From C-114 sp963719285 (lineage in GTDB: Bacteria; Chloroflexota; Limnocylindria; Limnocylindrales; CSP1-4), in NCBI GenBank assembly GCA_963719285.1, contig CAVRBO010000003.1, positions 342,331 through 406,330 on the forward strand: a stretch of DNA of 64,000 bases, in the 5' to 3' direction. How positions within the stretch are numbered: position 1 is the first letter of the stretch; each line of letters starts with the position of its first letter. Position numbers and translations under genes: made by a program. Positions 32,147 through 40,538 of this stretch are shown here, one piece after another. The notes beneath the pieces are model-generated. The model worked only from the letters and a program-made list of their open reading frames with translations, had not been told where the DNA came from and ran no database searches.

Positions 32147-32548
32147 TCATGGCTCACTCAGCCAGGTACGCGTCCGGGCGCCGGACAGGCCACGCAGCAG
32201 GGCGACCGCGAGGCCGAGGACGATCGCCGCGAGGATGAGCCCGAGCGCGCTGTTCGCGAACGTGAACCACGCGATCGGGACCGCCGGGATGGTGAGCGTG
32301 GACAGGCCGATCGCCAGCCCCCGCGCCGCCTCCTTGCGCTGGATCACCAGCGTGGTCGTGAAGATCGTGTACGCGAGGAGGGCCATGACGACCACTCCGA
32401 TCGGACTCACCGGGGCCGCGATCGCCTGGTCGACGACGACCCGCAGCGACAGCCCGATGAGCGCCAGGATGACGAACGCGTAGCCCAGGAACAGCCGGAC
32501 CGCGACGGGCATCGGGACTCTCGGGAGTTGCCTGTCGTCACCGCTCAC
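32147..32548 (-). CDS. four-helix small membrane protein
   Basis: 133 residues from GTG 32548. Four hydrophobic helices are visible (VRLFLGYAFVILALIGLSL, VVVMALLAYTIFTTTLVI, GLSTLTIPAVPIAWFTF, ALGLILAAIVLGLAVALL) with short loops. No motif or family is recognised. This start is preferred over GTG 32563 because CAGAAT (32560-32555) ends six bases before it, matching the leaderless pattern elsewhere in the window. Confidence 0.65.
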   Translation of the reverse strand: MSGDDRQLPRVPMPVAVRLFLGYAFVILALIGLSLRVVVDQAIAAPVSPIGVVVMALLAYTIFTTTLVIQRKEAARGLAIGLSTLTIPAVPIAWFTFANSALGLILAAIVLGLAVALLRGLSGARTRTWLSEP

Positions 32549-32554
32549 CCGTCG

Positions 32555-32560
32555 ATTCTG
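32555..32560 (-). promoter_or_regulatory. -10-like CAGAAT, leaderless type
   Basis: CAGAATCGAC on minus, six bases from hexamer to GTG 32548. The same decamer stands before the MBL gene start at 20499. Confidence 0.35.
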
Positions 32561-32606
32561 CACCGCGAGCCAGCCAGGCCGCAGGGGCCGGCCGCTGGAA
32601 CGGCCC

Positions 32607-32612
32607 TATACT
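32607..32612 (+). promoter_or_regulatory. -10-like TATACT
   Basis: TATACT (five of six consensus) ends nine bases before GTG 32622, so the methyltransferase transcript would be almost leaderless. Confidence 0.4.
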
Positions 32613-32621
32613 CGCTCGTCT

Positions 32622-33332
32622 GTGGCTGATCTTCCCCTCGACCTTCCCGGCGGACTCGCCGCCCGGCTGGCCAACGCGCTCGACCAGGAGGGCAAGATCC
32701 CGCGGGCGCTCGACGCCCTGGGACCGCTGGGGGGTCGCGAGGTCGCGCTCGTCGATGCCGCCGGTGGGATCCGCGCCCGCACGCTGTCGACGCTGGCTGG
32801 CCATCTCCGCCTCGTGGAACGCGCGTCGCACGTCGTCGCCCTGCGCTCGTCGCTGGCCGATCTCGACGGCCCCGTCCAGCGGGTCGAAGTCGTGGCCGGC
32901 ACGCCTGCCGCGACCGGCCTGCCGGATGCGAGCGTGGACGCGGTCGTCGGCCTGTGGAGCGCCTTCCGCGCGCCCGCCGACGCCGAGGCGGCCGAGGCGG
33001 ACCGGATCCTCCGGCCCGGCGGACGCCTCCTGGTCGTCCACGACTACGGCCGCGACGACGTCTCCCGCCTGCTCGGCGAACGACCCGAGTACCTCGACTG
33101 GGGCCGGCGGTCCGGGTGGTACCTGCGTCACGGCTTCCGCCTCCGTGTCGTCCACTGCTTCTGGACGTTCGCGACCCTCGAGGACACCCGTGGCTTCGTC
33201 GCGGACGCGTTCCCCGAGACCGGAGGCATCGTGGCGGACGGCCTGAAGCGGCCCCGGCTCAGCTACAACGTGGCCGTCTACCACAGGACCCGCGGAGGGC
33301 CTGCCGGCCCGGGAGCCGAACCAGCACGATGA
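32622..33332 (+). CDS. class I SAM-dependent methyltransferase-like protein
   Basis: 236 residues. The order VALVDAAGG (degenerate motif I), LADLDGPVQRVEVVAGTPAATGLPDASVDAVVGLWSAF (motifs II-IV) and ADRILRPGGRLLVVHDYGRDD (post-motif) follows the methyltransferase type 11 plan. The motif I glycines are partly lost (DAAGGIRAR), so SAM binding is not certain. The N-terminal 40 residues are predicted helical. Substrate unknown. The stop overlaps the next ATG (ATGA). Confidence 0.72.
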   Translation: MADLPLDLPGGLAARLANALDQEGKIPRALDALGPLGGREVALVDAAGGIRARTLSTLAGHLRLVERASHVVALRSSLADLDGPVQRVEVVAGTPAATGLPDASVDAVVGLWSAFRAPADAEAAEADRILRPGGRLLVVHDYGRDDVSRLLGERPEYLDWGRRSGWYLRHGFRLRVVHCFWTFATLEDTRGFVADAFPETGGIVADGLKRPRLSYNVAVYHRTRGGPAGPGAEPAR

Positions 33333-33727
33333 CCGGACAGATGGACGATCGACCCCACGTCTCCCCCCGCAACGGAGATGGGAGCCGTGGCGCGCGACCC
33401 ATCCGCGGCCCCCACGTCGGTCCGCTCAGGATCACGCCGACGCTCGTCATGGTCGCCATCGCCGTCGTGGGTTCGGTCGCGTTCCTGGCGTACGCGCTGA
33501 CGGTCCGCGAAGCCACCCAGATCCCGCTCCTGGCGGCCGGGCTCGCGGTCCTCGGGATCGTCTTCGGGGCGCTGGCCGTGAGCGGCCTCGTCGCCACGTA
33601 TCGGGCGGGCGCCGACGGACGATCGATGCAGGCCATGGGTCTTGCGATCCTCGGCGGGATCGCCTCGGTCGTGTCGCTCCTGTGCTTCGCGGGCGCGATC
33701 CTGGGGGCCCTGCTCAGCCCTCGGTAG
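33329..33727 (+). CDS. small three-helix membrane protein coupled to the methyltransferase
   Basis: 132 residues. A hydrophilic N-terminus of about 33 residues rich in Arg, Pro and Gly is followed by three membrane helices (TLVMVAIAVVGSVAFLAYAL, IPLLAAGLAVLGIVFGALAV, LGGIASVVSLLCFAGAILGALL). No family is recognised. The ATGA overlap shows it is translated together with the methyltransferase. Confidence 0.65.
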   Translation: MTGQMDDRPHVSPRNGDGSRGARPIRGPHVGPLRITPTLVMVAIAVVGSVAFLAYALTVREATQIPLLAAGLAVLGIVFGALAVSGLVATYRAGADGRSMQAMGLAILGGIASVVSLLCFAGAILGALLSPR

Positions 33728-33779
33728 GTGCGCGCCGCGGCGGCCGCAGCCACCGACCGGGGCTGGACGGACCCTCTGA

Positions 33780-33785
33780 TAGACT
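33780..33785 (+). promoter_or_regulatory. -10-like TAGACT upstream of tRNA-Glu
   Basis: TAGACT lies 35 bases before the tRNA. No clear -35 accompanies it. Confidence 0.3.
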
Positions 33786-33820
33786 CGGCGACGCTCGCCG
33801 CGAGCGCGGCGCAGCTCGGC

Positions 33821-33897
33821 GGCCCCATCGTCTAGAGGCCTAGGACGCCACCCTTTCAAGGTGGAGATCAGGGGTTCGAATCCCCTTGGGGCTACCA
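33821..33897 (+). tRNA. tRNA-Glu (anticodon UUC)
   Basis: A complete cloverleaf. Acceptor GGCCCCA pairs with TGGGGCT (first pair G-U), anticodon stem CCACC/GGTGG closes the loop CTTTCAA with anticodon TTC at 33855-33857, and the T-arm reads GGGGTTCGAATCCCC. Discriminator A and the CCA end are encoded. It is a single tRNA, followed 57 bases later by a VOC gene. Confidence 0.96.
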
Positions 33898-33953
33898 GAC
33901 CCGAGCCCACCCAACGCCCGCGATCGCCTCCCGGCCGCCTCGGAGGAGCCCGC

Positions 33954-34340
33954 ATGCTGCGCGTCGGTTCGATCGTCATCCGCGTCGACGACCTCGAGCG
34001 CCAGGTCGCCTTCTGGTCGGCCGCACTCGACTATCAGCCCCGCCCCGGGGCCGACGACTTCGTCCTGCTCAAGCCGAAGGACGGCGTCGGGCCCAACGTC
34101 TCCCTGGACGCGGTGCCGGCGAAGGTCCAGATCCCGCCGCGCATCCACTTGGACCTCTACGCCGAGGACCAGGCGGCGGAGGTCCAGCGCCTGGTCGGGC
34201 TGGGCGCCACCGAGGTCCACTGGACCAAGCGGCCGCCCGACGCCGACTACGTCATCCTGGCCGACCCGGAGGGCAATCGCTTCTGCGTCGTCGACGTCGG
34301 TCAGCCCGGGCCGGACCGAGGCGCCGGACCGACTCTTTGA
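33954..34340 (+). CDS. VOC family protein (glyoxalase-like)
   Basis: 128 residues. VGSIVIRVDDLERQVAFWSAALDY opens the first module and ILADPEGNRFCVVDVGQ closes the second. This is the 'VOC, phenazine/bleomycin-type' short form often found in GC-rich bacteria; activity unknown. ATG 33954 is supported by GGAGGA at 33942-33947, and any longer frame would run into the tRNA. Confidence 0.82.
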   Translation: MLRVGSIVIRVDDLERQVAFWSAALDYQPRPGADDFVLLKPKDGVGPNVSLDAVPAKVQIPPRIHLDLYAEDQAAEVQRLVGLGATEVHWTKRPPDADYVILADPEGNRFCVVDVGQPGPDRGAGPTL

Positions 34341-34346
34341 TACCCT
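34341..34346 (+). promoter_or_regulatory. -10-like TACCCT, leaderless type
   Basis: TACCCT ends six bases before ATG 34353, and there is no ribosome binding site. The hexamer sits immediately after the preceding stop. Confidence 0.4.
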
Positions 34347-34352
34347 TCCGCC

Positions 34353-34706
34353 ATGGAGTTGATGGGCGTCACGATCCGCACGATCGTCGCCGAGAATGTC
34401 GCGACCCGGTGCGACGGTTGCCGTGACCTGATCGCGGGCACGCCGTGGCGGATCAACCTCCTCGACATCGTCGCCACCGAGCGGCCGGCCGACTGGTCCG
34501 AGCGCCCGGCGATCAACCCAGGCCCATTCCAGTTCCACTCCGACCAGGCGTGCGTCCATCAGTGGATGAGCCGGCGTGGCTACCTGTTCTGCCGCAGGGG
34601 GCGCGTGCGCGAGATCATGCGACCCGTGCCGATCCCCGGTCCGTCGGTGCGATGGGGCCTGTGCGATGGCTTCCACCGCGACGATCACGAGTTCGTGCCC
34701 GCCTGA
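34353..34706 (+). CDS. Cys-containing orphan protein
   Basis: 117 residues, soluble. A CDGC pair near residue 20, a central PFQFHSDQACVHQWM and YLFCRRG give four to five Cys with His, which could form a small zinc site. The C-terminus (RWGLCDGFHRDDHEF) adds another Cys and His. No known family is recognised. Predicted leaderless, monocistronic. Confidence 0.6.
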   Translation: MELMGVTIRTIVAENVATRCDGCRDLIAGTPWRINLLDIVATERPADWSERPAINPGPFQFHSDQACVHQWMSRRGYLFCRRGRVREIMRPVPIPGPSVRWGLCDGFHRDDHEFVPA

Positions 34707-34787
34707 CGCCGACCCCGCCGCACGGTCGGACTCCGTTCCGCAGCTCGTCGCCCCTGAATCCAGTCATATCGAGGCCCGCACCCGCCG

Positions 34788-35903
34788 ATGAACCTCGTCA
34801 TCCTCCTGCCGGGGGTCACCGCCCTCCTGGCCGTCGTGTTCGCGCTCGCGCTGTTCGACCAGTGGCGGGAGCGGCGCCAGCCGTTCCAGCTCGTGTGGGC
34901 GATCGGGATGGTCTTCTTCGCCGTCGGCTCCAGCTGTGAGGCGATCGCCGGAGCCGGGGGTTGGAACGAAGGCCTGTATCGGGCGTGGTACCTGAGCGGC
35001 GCCGTCCTCGCCGCCGGCTGGCTCGGCCTGGGGACGGCGTTCCTCCTGAGCCGGACGCGATTCGGCTACACCTACGCCGTGTGCCTGCTGCTGGCCGGCG
35101 TGTTCACCCTGCTCACCCAGCGCAAGTTCGACTATCCGGGTTCCGGGTCGGCGCCGATCCTGTACCTGATCGCCGGCATCGTCCTGGCCCTGGCGGTGGG
35201 CGTGGAGACCTATTTCCAGAACCGCGACTGGCCACGGATCGCGGCCGTCGGCGTGATCGGCGCCACCGTCCTTGCGGCCGGGCTCATGCTGACCACGACC
35301 CTGCCGGCCCCCGGCTACAGCCTCGATCCGCTGACATCGATCCCGACCGGGGTCATCCTGCCCGGCACGATCCGGCTGCTGACGCCGTTCCTCAACATCA
35401 CCGGTGGGCTGGCGCTCATCCTGGGCGCCCTCTATTCGGCGTATGTCTTCATGCCAAAGCGTCGCGTGCTGCCGTATTCGCTCGATCCGGGCCAGAAGGG
35501 CGACGAATTCCTGTTCAATCTCCTGATCGCCCCGATCGCGATCGTCGTGAATTTCGTGGCCTCGCTGCCGGGCACGGTCAACGCCCTCGTGCACGGCCGG
35601 CTCCACTCGCGGGTTCCGGCGACGATCCTCATCGCGATCGGCGCGTTCGTCGCGAGCAGCACCGACTCATTGAACCGGTTCGGGTCCACCGAGCTGTTCC
35701 AGGCGGGCAAGCTCGTCGCCGTGGTGTTGTTGCTCGCCGGCTTCCTCGTGTCGATCGAGGCGTTCCGCGAGATCCGGATCCCGTTCACGGCGATCCGCCT
35801 CGCGGGGGTGCGCACGGAGCACGGACGCCTCTCGGCGGAGATGGCGGCGGGCGATCGCGACGGTGGTGGACCGGGCGACCGGGACGGGTCCGCGGGCACC
35901 TGA
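34788..35903 (+). CDS. multi-pass membrane protein of unknown function
   Basis: 371 residues. About nine hydrophobic helices fill residues 1-330, starting directly from the first residue (MNLVILLPGVTALLAVVFALALF), with a conserved-looking WNEGLYRAWYLSGAVLAAGWLGLGTAFLL. The tail of about 35 residues is hydrophilic and Gly/Asp-rich. It resembles no transporter class I can name. It slightly overlaps a possible longer start of the DMT transporter that follows. Confidence 0.7.
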   Translation: MNLVILLPGVTALLAVVFALALFDQWRERRQPFQLVWAIGMVFFAVGSSCEAIAGAGGWNEGLYRAWYLSGAVLAAGWLGLGTAFLLSRTRFGYTYAVCLLLAGVFTLLTQRKFDYPGSGSAPILYLIAGIVLALAVGVETYFQNRDWPRIAAVGVIGATVLAAGLMLTTTLPAPGYSLDPLTSIPTGVILPGTIRLLTPFLNITGGLALILGALYSAYVFMPKRRVLPYSLDPGQKGDEFLFNLLIAPIAIVVNFVASLPGTVNALVHGRLHSRVPATILIAIGAFVASSTDSLNRFGSTELFQAGKLVAVVLLLAGFLVSIEAFREIRIPFTAIRLAGVRTEHGRLSAEMAAGDRDGGGPGDRDGSAGT

Positions 35904-35958
35904 GCCCGGCAGGCATCCGACCATCGACCCGGCCGCGCCGCCCACGCGCGACGACACC

Positions 35959-36996
35959 GTGACCGGCGCGACCGACCCGACCGCGGCGGCTGCCGGGGCC
36001 GCCCGCGCGCAGGCGGGCCTGGACCGCCGCCGCTGGATCCTGGGTTCGCTCGCCGTGCTGCTCGCCGCCAGCTGCTTCGGCATGCTGGGCCCGGTGTCGC
36101 GGCTGTCCTACGACGGCGGCATGGAGCCGCTCGGCTTCGTCACCTGGCGGTCCGCGATCGGCGGCCTCGTCCTGGCGCTGTACCTCGCGATCCGGGTCGC
36201 CCGGGGTGGTGAGCGCTGGGTCCCGTTGCGGTCGCTGCCCCGTGGCGCGCTCTTCACGCTCGCCGCGGCCGGCACCTCGGGCGTCGTCCTCAACCTCGCG
36301 ATGTTCGAGGCGTTCGGGCGGGTGACGGTCGCGCTGGCCCTGCTGACCTTCTACACCTACCCGGTCATGGTCGCCCTCGTCGACGCCGTCGTCCGGCGTG
36401 AGCCGCCGGATCGGGTCACCCTGGGCGCTCTTGGCCTGGCGATCGTCGGCATGACCCTCGTCGTGGCCGGTGGGCTCGCGTCCGCCGGTGAGATCAAGGT
36501 CGATCCGCTCGGTCTCGGGCTCGCGTTCGTCGCCGCATGCTCGCAGGTCGTGTTCATCGCCGTGAGCCGGAGCGGCTACCAGGCCGTCCCCACGCTCCAG
36601 GCGATGACCACGATCCTCATCGGCAACGCCATCGCCTTCGCGGCCATCGCGGTCGTCGTAGGCGGTGCGGCCCAGCTGGGCGGGCCGTTCGTCCACCCCG
36701 GCGTGTGGGGCCTCCTCCTGCTGGCGGGCATCCCCGGGGCCGGCCTCGCCTCGGGACTGTTCCTGACCGGCGTGCGCGCCATCGGTGGCACGCGGACGGG
36801 CATCCTCGCGCTCTTCGAGCCCGTCGTCGGCGTCGGCCTGGCCGCCGTCCTGCTCGCCGAGTCGATCGGGCCGGTCCAGATCCTCGGCGGTGTATTCGTC
36901 CTGGGGGCGGCCATCCTCCTCCAGGTGGCGAGCCCGTCGCCGGGCGCCGGCCGACCCGTGCTGCCGCCCCCGGAGGCCGTTCCGGGGACGATCTGA
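35959..36996 (+). CDS. DMT-superfamily transporter (EamA type)
   Basis: 345 residues from GTG 35959, ten membrane helices in two EamA repeats. LAASCFGMLGPVSRLSYDGGMEPLGFVTWRSAIGGLVL and the second repeat's GLASGLFLTGVRAIGGTRTGILALFEPVVGVGLAAVLLAES are typical. The substrate is unknown; family members export amino acids or metabolites. A GTG at 35863 is in frame and would add 32 residues, overlapping the previous gene by 41 bases; I prefer the shorter form. Confidence 0.85.
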   Translation: MTGATDPTAAAAGAARAQAGLDRRRWILGSLAVLLAASCFGMLGPVSRLSYDGGMEPLGFVTWRSAIGGLVLALYLAIRVARGGERWVPLRSLPRGALFTLAAAGTSGVVLNLAMFEAFGRVTVALALLTFYTYPVMVALVDAVVRREPPDRVTLGALGLAIVGMTLVVAGGLASAGEIKVDPLGLGLAFVAACSQVVFIAVSRSGYQAVPTLQAMTTILIGNAIAFAAIAVVVGGAAQLGGPFVHPGVWGLLLLAGIPGAGLASGLFLTGVRAIGGTRTGILALFEPVVGVGLAAVLLAESIGPVQILGGVFVLGAAILLQVASPSPGAGRPVLPPPEAVPGTI

Positions 36997-37019
36997 GGGG
37001 TCGCGCCGGCCCCCGCGGG

Positions 37020-37025
37020 TATACT
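37020..37025 (+). promoter_or_regulatory. -10-like TATACT for galU
   Basis: TATACT within GGGTATACTGG, 37 bases before the galU ATG. GAGGTT near the start codon is the ribosome binding site, so this gene has a normal leader. Confidence 0.45.
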
Positions 37026-37062
37026 GGGCACACCCCCGAAGCCCCACCTTCTGCGAGGTTCG

Positions 37063-37941
37063 ATGCGCATCCGCAAAGCCGTCTTTCCGGCCGCCGGCTG
37101 GGGGACCCGCTTCCTCCCGGCCACCAAGGCGCAGCCGAAAGAGATGCTGCCGCTCGTCGACAAGCCGGTCATCCAGTACGCCGTCGAAGAGGCCGTAGCC
37201 GCGGGCATCGAGCAGGTGATCATCGTCACCTCGAGCCAGAAGCGGGCCATCGAAGATCACTTCGACCTGTCGTACGAGCTGGAGCACCTGCTCGAGGAGC
37301 GGGGCGACGTCGAGATGCTCCGGAAGATCCGCCACATCAGCGATCTCGCCCAGGTGGCCTATGTCCGCCAGAAAGAGCAGCTCGGACTGGGCCACGCGGT
37401 GCTCATGGCCAAGGAGCTGATCGGCAACGAACCGTTCGCGGTGATCCTGTCGGACGACGTCGTGGTCGGCGAGCGGCCGTGCATCGGCCAGCTCATGCAC
37501 GCCTACTCACAGACGCACTCGTCGGTCGTGGCGGTCATGGAGGTCGCCGAGGACCAGACCGATCGGTACGGCATCATCCGTTCCGAACCCGCCGGGGACG
37601 ACCTGGACCACGGACGGCTGCATCGGGTCACCGGCGTCGTCGAGAAGCCGCCGGCGGGCGCGGCGCCGTCGAACCTGGCCATCATCGGCCGCTATGTCCT
37701 GACCCCCAAGATCTTCGAGAAGCTCGAGCAGACGCAGCGGGGTTCGGGCGGTGAGATCCAGCTGACCGACGCGATCGAGGCGCTCATGGCCGAGCAGGAG
37801 GTCTATGCCTTCGAGTTCGAGGGCACCCGCTACGACGCCGGCACGACGATGGGCTGGCTCAAGGCGTCGGTCGAGCTCGCGCTCGCCCGTCCGGACCTGG
37901 GCACCGAGTTCCGCACGTACCTCCAGGGCCTCGAGCTCTAG
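37063..37941 (+). CDS. galU: UTP-glucose-1-phosphate uridylyltransferase
   Basis: 292 residues. Makes UDP-glucose for envelope polysaccharides. The nucleotide-binding FPAAGWGTRFLPATKAQPKEMLPLVDKPVIQYAVEEA is intact, with the catalytic Lys in QPKEMLP. FAVILSDDVVVG is the metal-binding region, GVVEKPPAGAAPSNLAIIGRYVL and GGEIQLTDAIEAL are later signatures, and YDAGTTMGWLKASVELAL ends the fold. Nothing is missing. It sits alone between a transporter and the PASTA kinase. Confidence 0.95.
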   Translation: MRIRKAVFPAAGWGTRFLPATKAQPKEMLPLVDKPVIQYAVEEAVAAGIEQVIIVTSSQKRAIEDHFDLSYELEHLLEERGDVEMLRKIRHISDLAQVAYVRQKEQLGLGHAVLMAKELIGNEPFAVILSDDVVVGERPCIGQLMHAYSQTHSSVVAVMEVAEDQTDRYGIIRSEPAGDDLDHGRLHRVTGVVEKPPAGAAPSNLAIIGRYVLTPKIFEKLEQTQRGSGGEIQLTDAIEALMAEQEVYAFEFEGTRYDAGTTMGWLKASVELALARPDLGTEFRTYLQGLEL

Positions 37942-38070
37942 GACTTTTCGGCGCCGCGCGCCAAGCTCGACACCGGTGCGTCCGCGCCTGCCCGTCCGTC
38001 ACGGCGGTGGCGTCGCGGAGCGTCTGAACCGCTGGCCGGCACGGCGTTGCCGGGCAATCGGTACGCTACG

Positions 38071-40119
38071 ATGCGGGCGCCCGTGGGCCCCAGGAAACGA
38101 TGGGAGAACGATTTGGCGGAGATCGGCAGCGTCCTTGGCGGGCGGTATCGGCTCATGGAGCTCCTCGGTCAGGGGGGCATGGCGACGATCTACCGCGCCC
38201 ACGACGCCCAGCTCGATCGCGACGTCGCGGTCAAGATCCTCCGCCCCGAGTACGGGCGCGACCCGGACTTCGGCACCCGCTTCCGCCAGGAGGCGCTGTC
38301 CGCCGCGTCGCTCAATCACCCGAACGTCGTCGCCGTCTACGACTTCGGCCAGGACGAGAACGGGCCGTTCATCGTCATGGAACTCGTGGACGGCGAGGAC
38401 CTCGCCTCGATCCTCCGCCGGACGGGCCCGCTCGCCCCGCGCCAGGCCGCCCGTGTCGCCGCCGAGGTCGCCCGGGCGCTGTCGGCCGCCCATGCCCGGG
38501 GGATCGTCCATCGCGACGTGAAGCCCGGCAACATCATGCTGTCGAGCGACGGCCGGGTGAAGGTGGCCGACTTCGGGATCGCCCGGGCCATCGCCGAGGC
38601 CCAGATGACGCTGCCCGGGACGACCCTGGGCTCGGTCCACTACTTCAGCCCCGAGCAGGCTCGCGGCGAGCAGACGACCTCCGCCTCGGACGTCTACGCG
38701 CTGGGCATCGTCCTGTACGAGATGCTCACCGGGCGCCGCCCGTTCGAGGGCGACAGCGCGGCCCAGATCGCGATGGCCCGCCTGGCGGCGCGGCCGCCCG
38801 AGATGTCCGAGGTCCGAGCGGGGATCCCGCCGGCCCTCGAGGCGATCGTCCGCCGGGCGATGGCACTCGACCCCGGGCAGCGCTTTCCCTCGGCGGCCGC
38901 GATGGCCGACGCCCTCGACACGTACCTCGCCGACCGATCGCCGGCGGCCACGGCCGATGCGGCGGCCGCCGGCGGTCCCGCGGCCTACTCCGGGGCCCCG
39001 GCCGCCGCTGCCGGCGGGTTCGCCGCCGCGTCCATGGCCGGAGCGCTCGGCGCGGGTGCAGCGCCGGTCGCCGGCGGACCGCCGCGCCCGCCCATGGCCC
39101 CGGTCGCGGCCATGCCGGTCGCGGGCGGTCAGCGTATCCCGTACTCCGACGACGCCTACGCCGGCCGCGACGACGAGGGGATGCCGCCGCCGCGCGGCCC
39201 GGTCTCGGGTCGGTCGGGTCGCCCGCCCTTCGACGATGAGCCGTTCGACGATGAGGGCGGCGGCGGTGGCGGGCCCTGGGTCTGGATCTCGGGCCTCCTC
39301 GGCCTCGCGATCCTGGCCGTGGTCGCCTTCCTGATCTTCCGCCTGCTCAGCGGCCCGCCCAAGCCGACGGCCGACCAGGTGCCGGTTCCGAACTTCGTCG
39401 GTCAGACGTTCGACCAGGCGACGGTGACCGCGACGCAGCTCGGCATCTTCCTCATCCGCGATTTCGATACCGCGAGCACGGAGCCGGTCAACACGGTCGT
39501 CCGTCAGGACAAGGCGCCGGGTACGCCGATCGACAAGGGCGGCACCGTGACGGTCTTCCTGGCGGCCGGGAGCTCGCTCGTGGCCGTCCCGGACCTCACG
39601 AACATGACCGAATCGCAGGCGCTCACGGCGATCTTCCAGGCCGGGCTTCTGCCGGGAGACCGGACCGAGGACCCCGATCCGGTCATCCCGGCCTCTTCGA
39701 TCATCAGCCAGGACCCGCGGGCCGGGATCCAGGTCGGCAAGGGGACGACGGTGAACTACGTGGTCTCGACCGGTCCGGAAGAGAGTCCCACCCCGGTCCC
39801 ATCCGAGAGCCCGAGCCCTACGCCGAGCCCGACGCCGAGCCCGACGCCGACGCCGACGCCCACACCGACTCCGACACCAACGCCCACGCCGACTCCCACT
39901 CCCACCCCAACGCCACTGACCGTCGGCGACTACAAGTGCATGACCCTTGCGGAGGCGACGACCGCGATCACGACGGCCGGGTTCACGGTGGGCACGCCGA
40001 CCGGTCCCACGACGGGCAAGGTCGTGGCGCAGACACCCGCGGCGAATTCGCAGGCCGCTGCCGGAACGCCGATCAAGCTCACCTTCGAAGACCCGCCGAC
40101 GAGTATCAGCTGCCCGTAA
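38071..40119 (+). CDS. serine/threonine protein kinase with PASTA domains (PknB-like)
   Basis: 682 residues from ATG 38071. The kinase domain spans about 20-285: LGQGGMATIY loop, Lys55 in AVKIL, catalytic HRDVKPGN (D149), DFG (D167) and GTTLGSVHYFSPEQARG activation segment. An Ala/Pro/Gly juxtamembrane region leads to one transmembrane helix (about 404-427). Outside are two PASTA domains (from about 438), then a Pro-Thr repeat linker encoded at 39785-39915, then a third PASTA domain. PASTA domains sense muropeptides or lipid II. TTG 38113, with GGGAGAA upstream, is a serious alternative start, and TACGCT/TACGAT hexamers at 38062-38072 fit transcription beginning near 38079. Confidence 0.93.
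   Translation: MRAPVGPRKRWENDLAEIGSVLGGRYRLMELLGQGGMATIYRAHDAQLDRDVAVKILRPEYGRDPDFGTRFRQEALSAASLNHPNVVAVYDFGQDENGPFIVMELVDGEDLASILRRTGPLAPRQAARVAAEVARALSAAHARGIVHRDVKPGNIMLSSDGRVKVADFGIARAIAEAQMTLPGTTLGSVHYFSPEQARGEQTTSASDVYALGIVLYEMLTGRRPFEGDSAAQIAMARLAARPPEMSEVRAGIPPALEAIVRRAMALDPGQRFPSAAAMADALDTYLADRSPAATADAAAAGGPAAYSGAPAAAAGGFAAASMAGALGAGAAPVAGGPPRPPMAPVAAMPVAGGQRIPYSDDAYAGRDDEGMPPPRGPVSGRSGRPPFDDEPFDDEGGGGGGPWVWISGLLGLAILAVVAFLIFRLLSGPPKPTADQVPVPNFVGQTFDQATVTATQLGIFLIRDFDTASTEPVNTVVRQDKAPGTPIDKGGTVTVFLAAGSSLVAVPDLTNMTESQALTAIFQAGLLPGDRTEDPDPVIPASSIISQDPRAGIQVGKGTTVNYVVSTGPEESPTPVPSESPSPTPSPTPSPTPTPTPTPTPTPTPTPTPTPTPTPLTVGDYKCMTLAEATTAITTAGFTVGTPTGPTTGKVVAQTPAANSQAAAGTPIKLTFEDPPTSISCP
39785..39915 (+). 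repeat. (Pro-Thr)n-coding low-complexity tract
   Basis: Roughly 20 tandem CCGACN-type six-base units encode a Pro-Thr/Pro-Ser rod between PASTA domains 2 and 3 of the kinase. Copy number is likely to vary between strains because every unit is a multiple of three. Confidence 0.8.
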
Positions 40120-40137
40120 GACAGGGCGCCGAGGCCG

Positions 40138-40446
40138 TCACTCGGCGTCGGTGAAGAGGCTGAACTCCGGCGGCTCGGCCGCGATGACGGTGAGGGCGGC
40201 CCCGGTCGCACCGGGCGTCCGCGCACCGGCGCTCGTCATGGCCGCGGCCGCATCCCAGCACGGCCGGATCTCGTCACCCTGGAGCGGACTGCGCGCCCGG
40301 TCGAGCCCGCAGTAGCCCACGTTCGGGACGACCGAGTGGCGGAAATGCCGGCAGGTGGCGCAGCTGGTGCTCGATCGTCGACAGACCCAGCATCGCGCCG
40401 TCTCTGCCTGTGGGGTCCCGCAGTGGGGGCAGCGCCACATGGGCAT
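40138..40446 (-). CDS. small zinc-ribbon protein
   Basis: 102 residues. The first 50 hold CPHCG, CWVC, CATC and YCGL ... CWD, which is enough Cys for two zinc sites; the rest is an Ala-rich tail. ATG 40446 (MPMWRCPHCG) is chosen because a TACCAT hexamer ends six bases before it; longer frames upstream lack this. Such small multi-zinc proteins are often regulators or accessory factors, but no specific role can be given. It converges on the kinase gene. Confidence 0.65.
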   Translation of the reverse strand: MPMWRCPHCGTPQAETARCWVCRRSSTSCATCRHFRHSVVPNVGYCGLDRARSPLQGDEIRPCWDAAAAMTSAGARTPGATGAALTVIAAEPPEFSLFTDAE

Positions 40447-40452
40447 CGTCCG

Positions 40453-40458
40453 ATGGTA
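40453..40458 (-). promoter_or_regulatory. -10-like TACCAT, leaderless type
   Basis: TACCAT on minus ends six bases before ATG 40446. Confidence 0.4.
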
Positions 40459-40538
40459 GCTGCGACTTCCGGCCGTGTCCAACCGAGCGCGGCTCCGCGA
40501 GAGGACTCCCGAGGGCGGGCGCCGGCAGGGGCCGCCGG

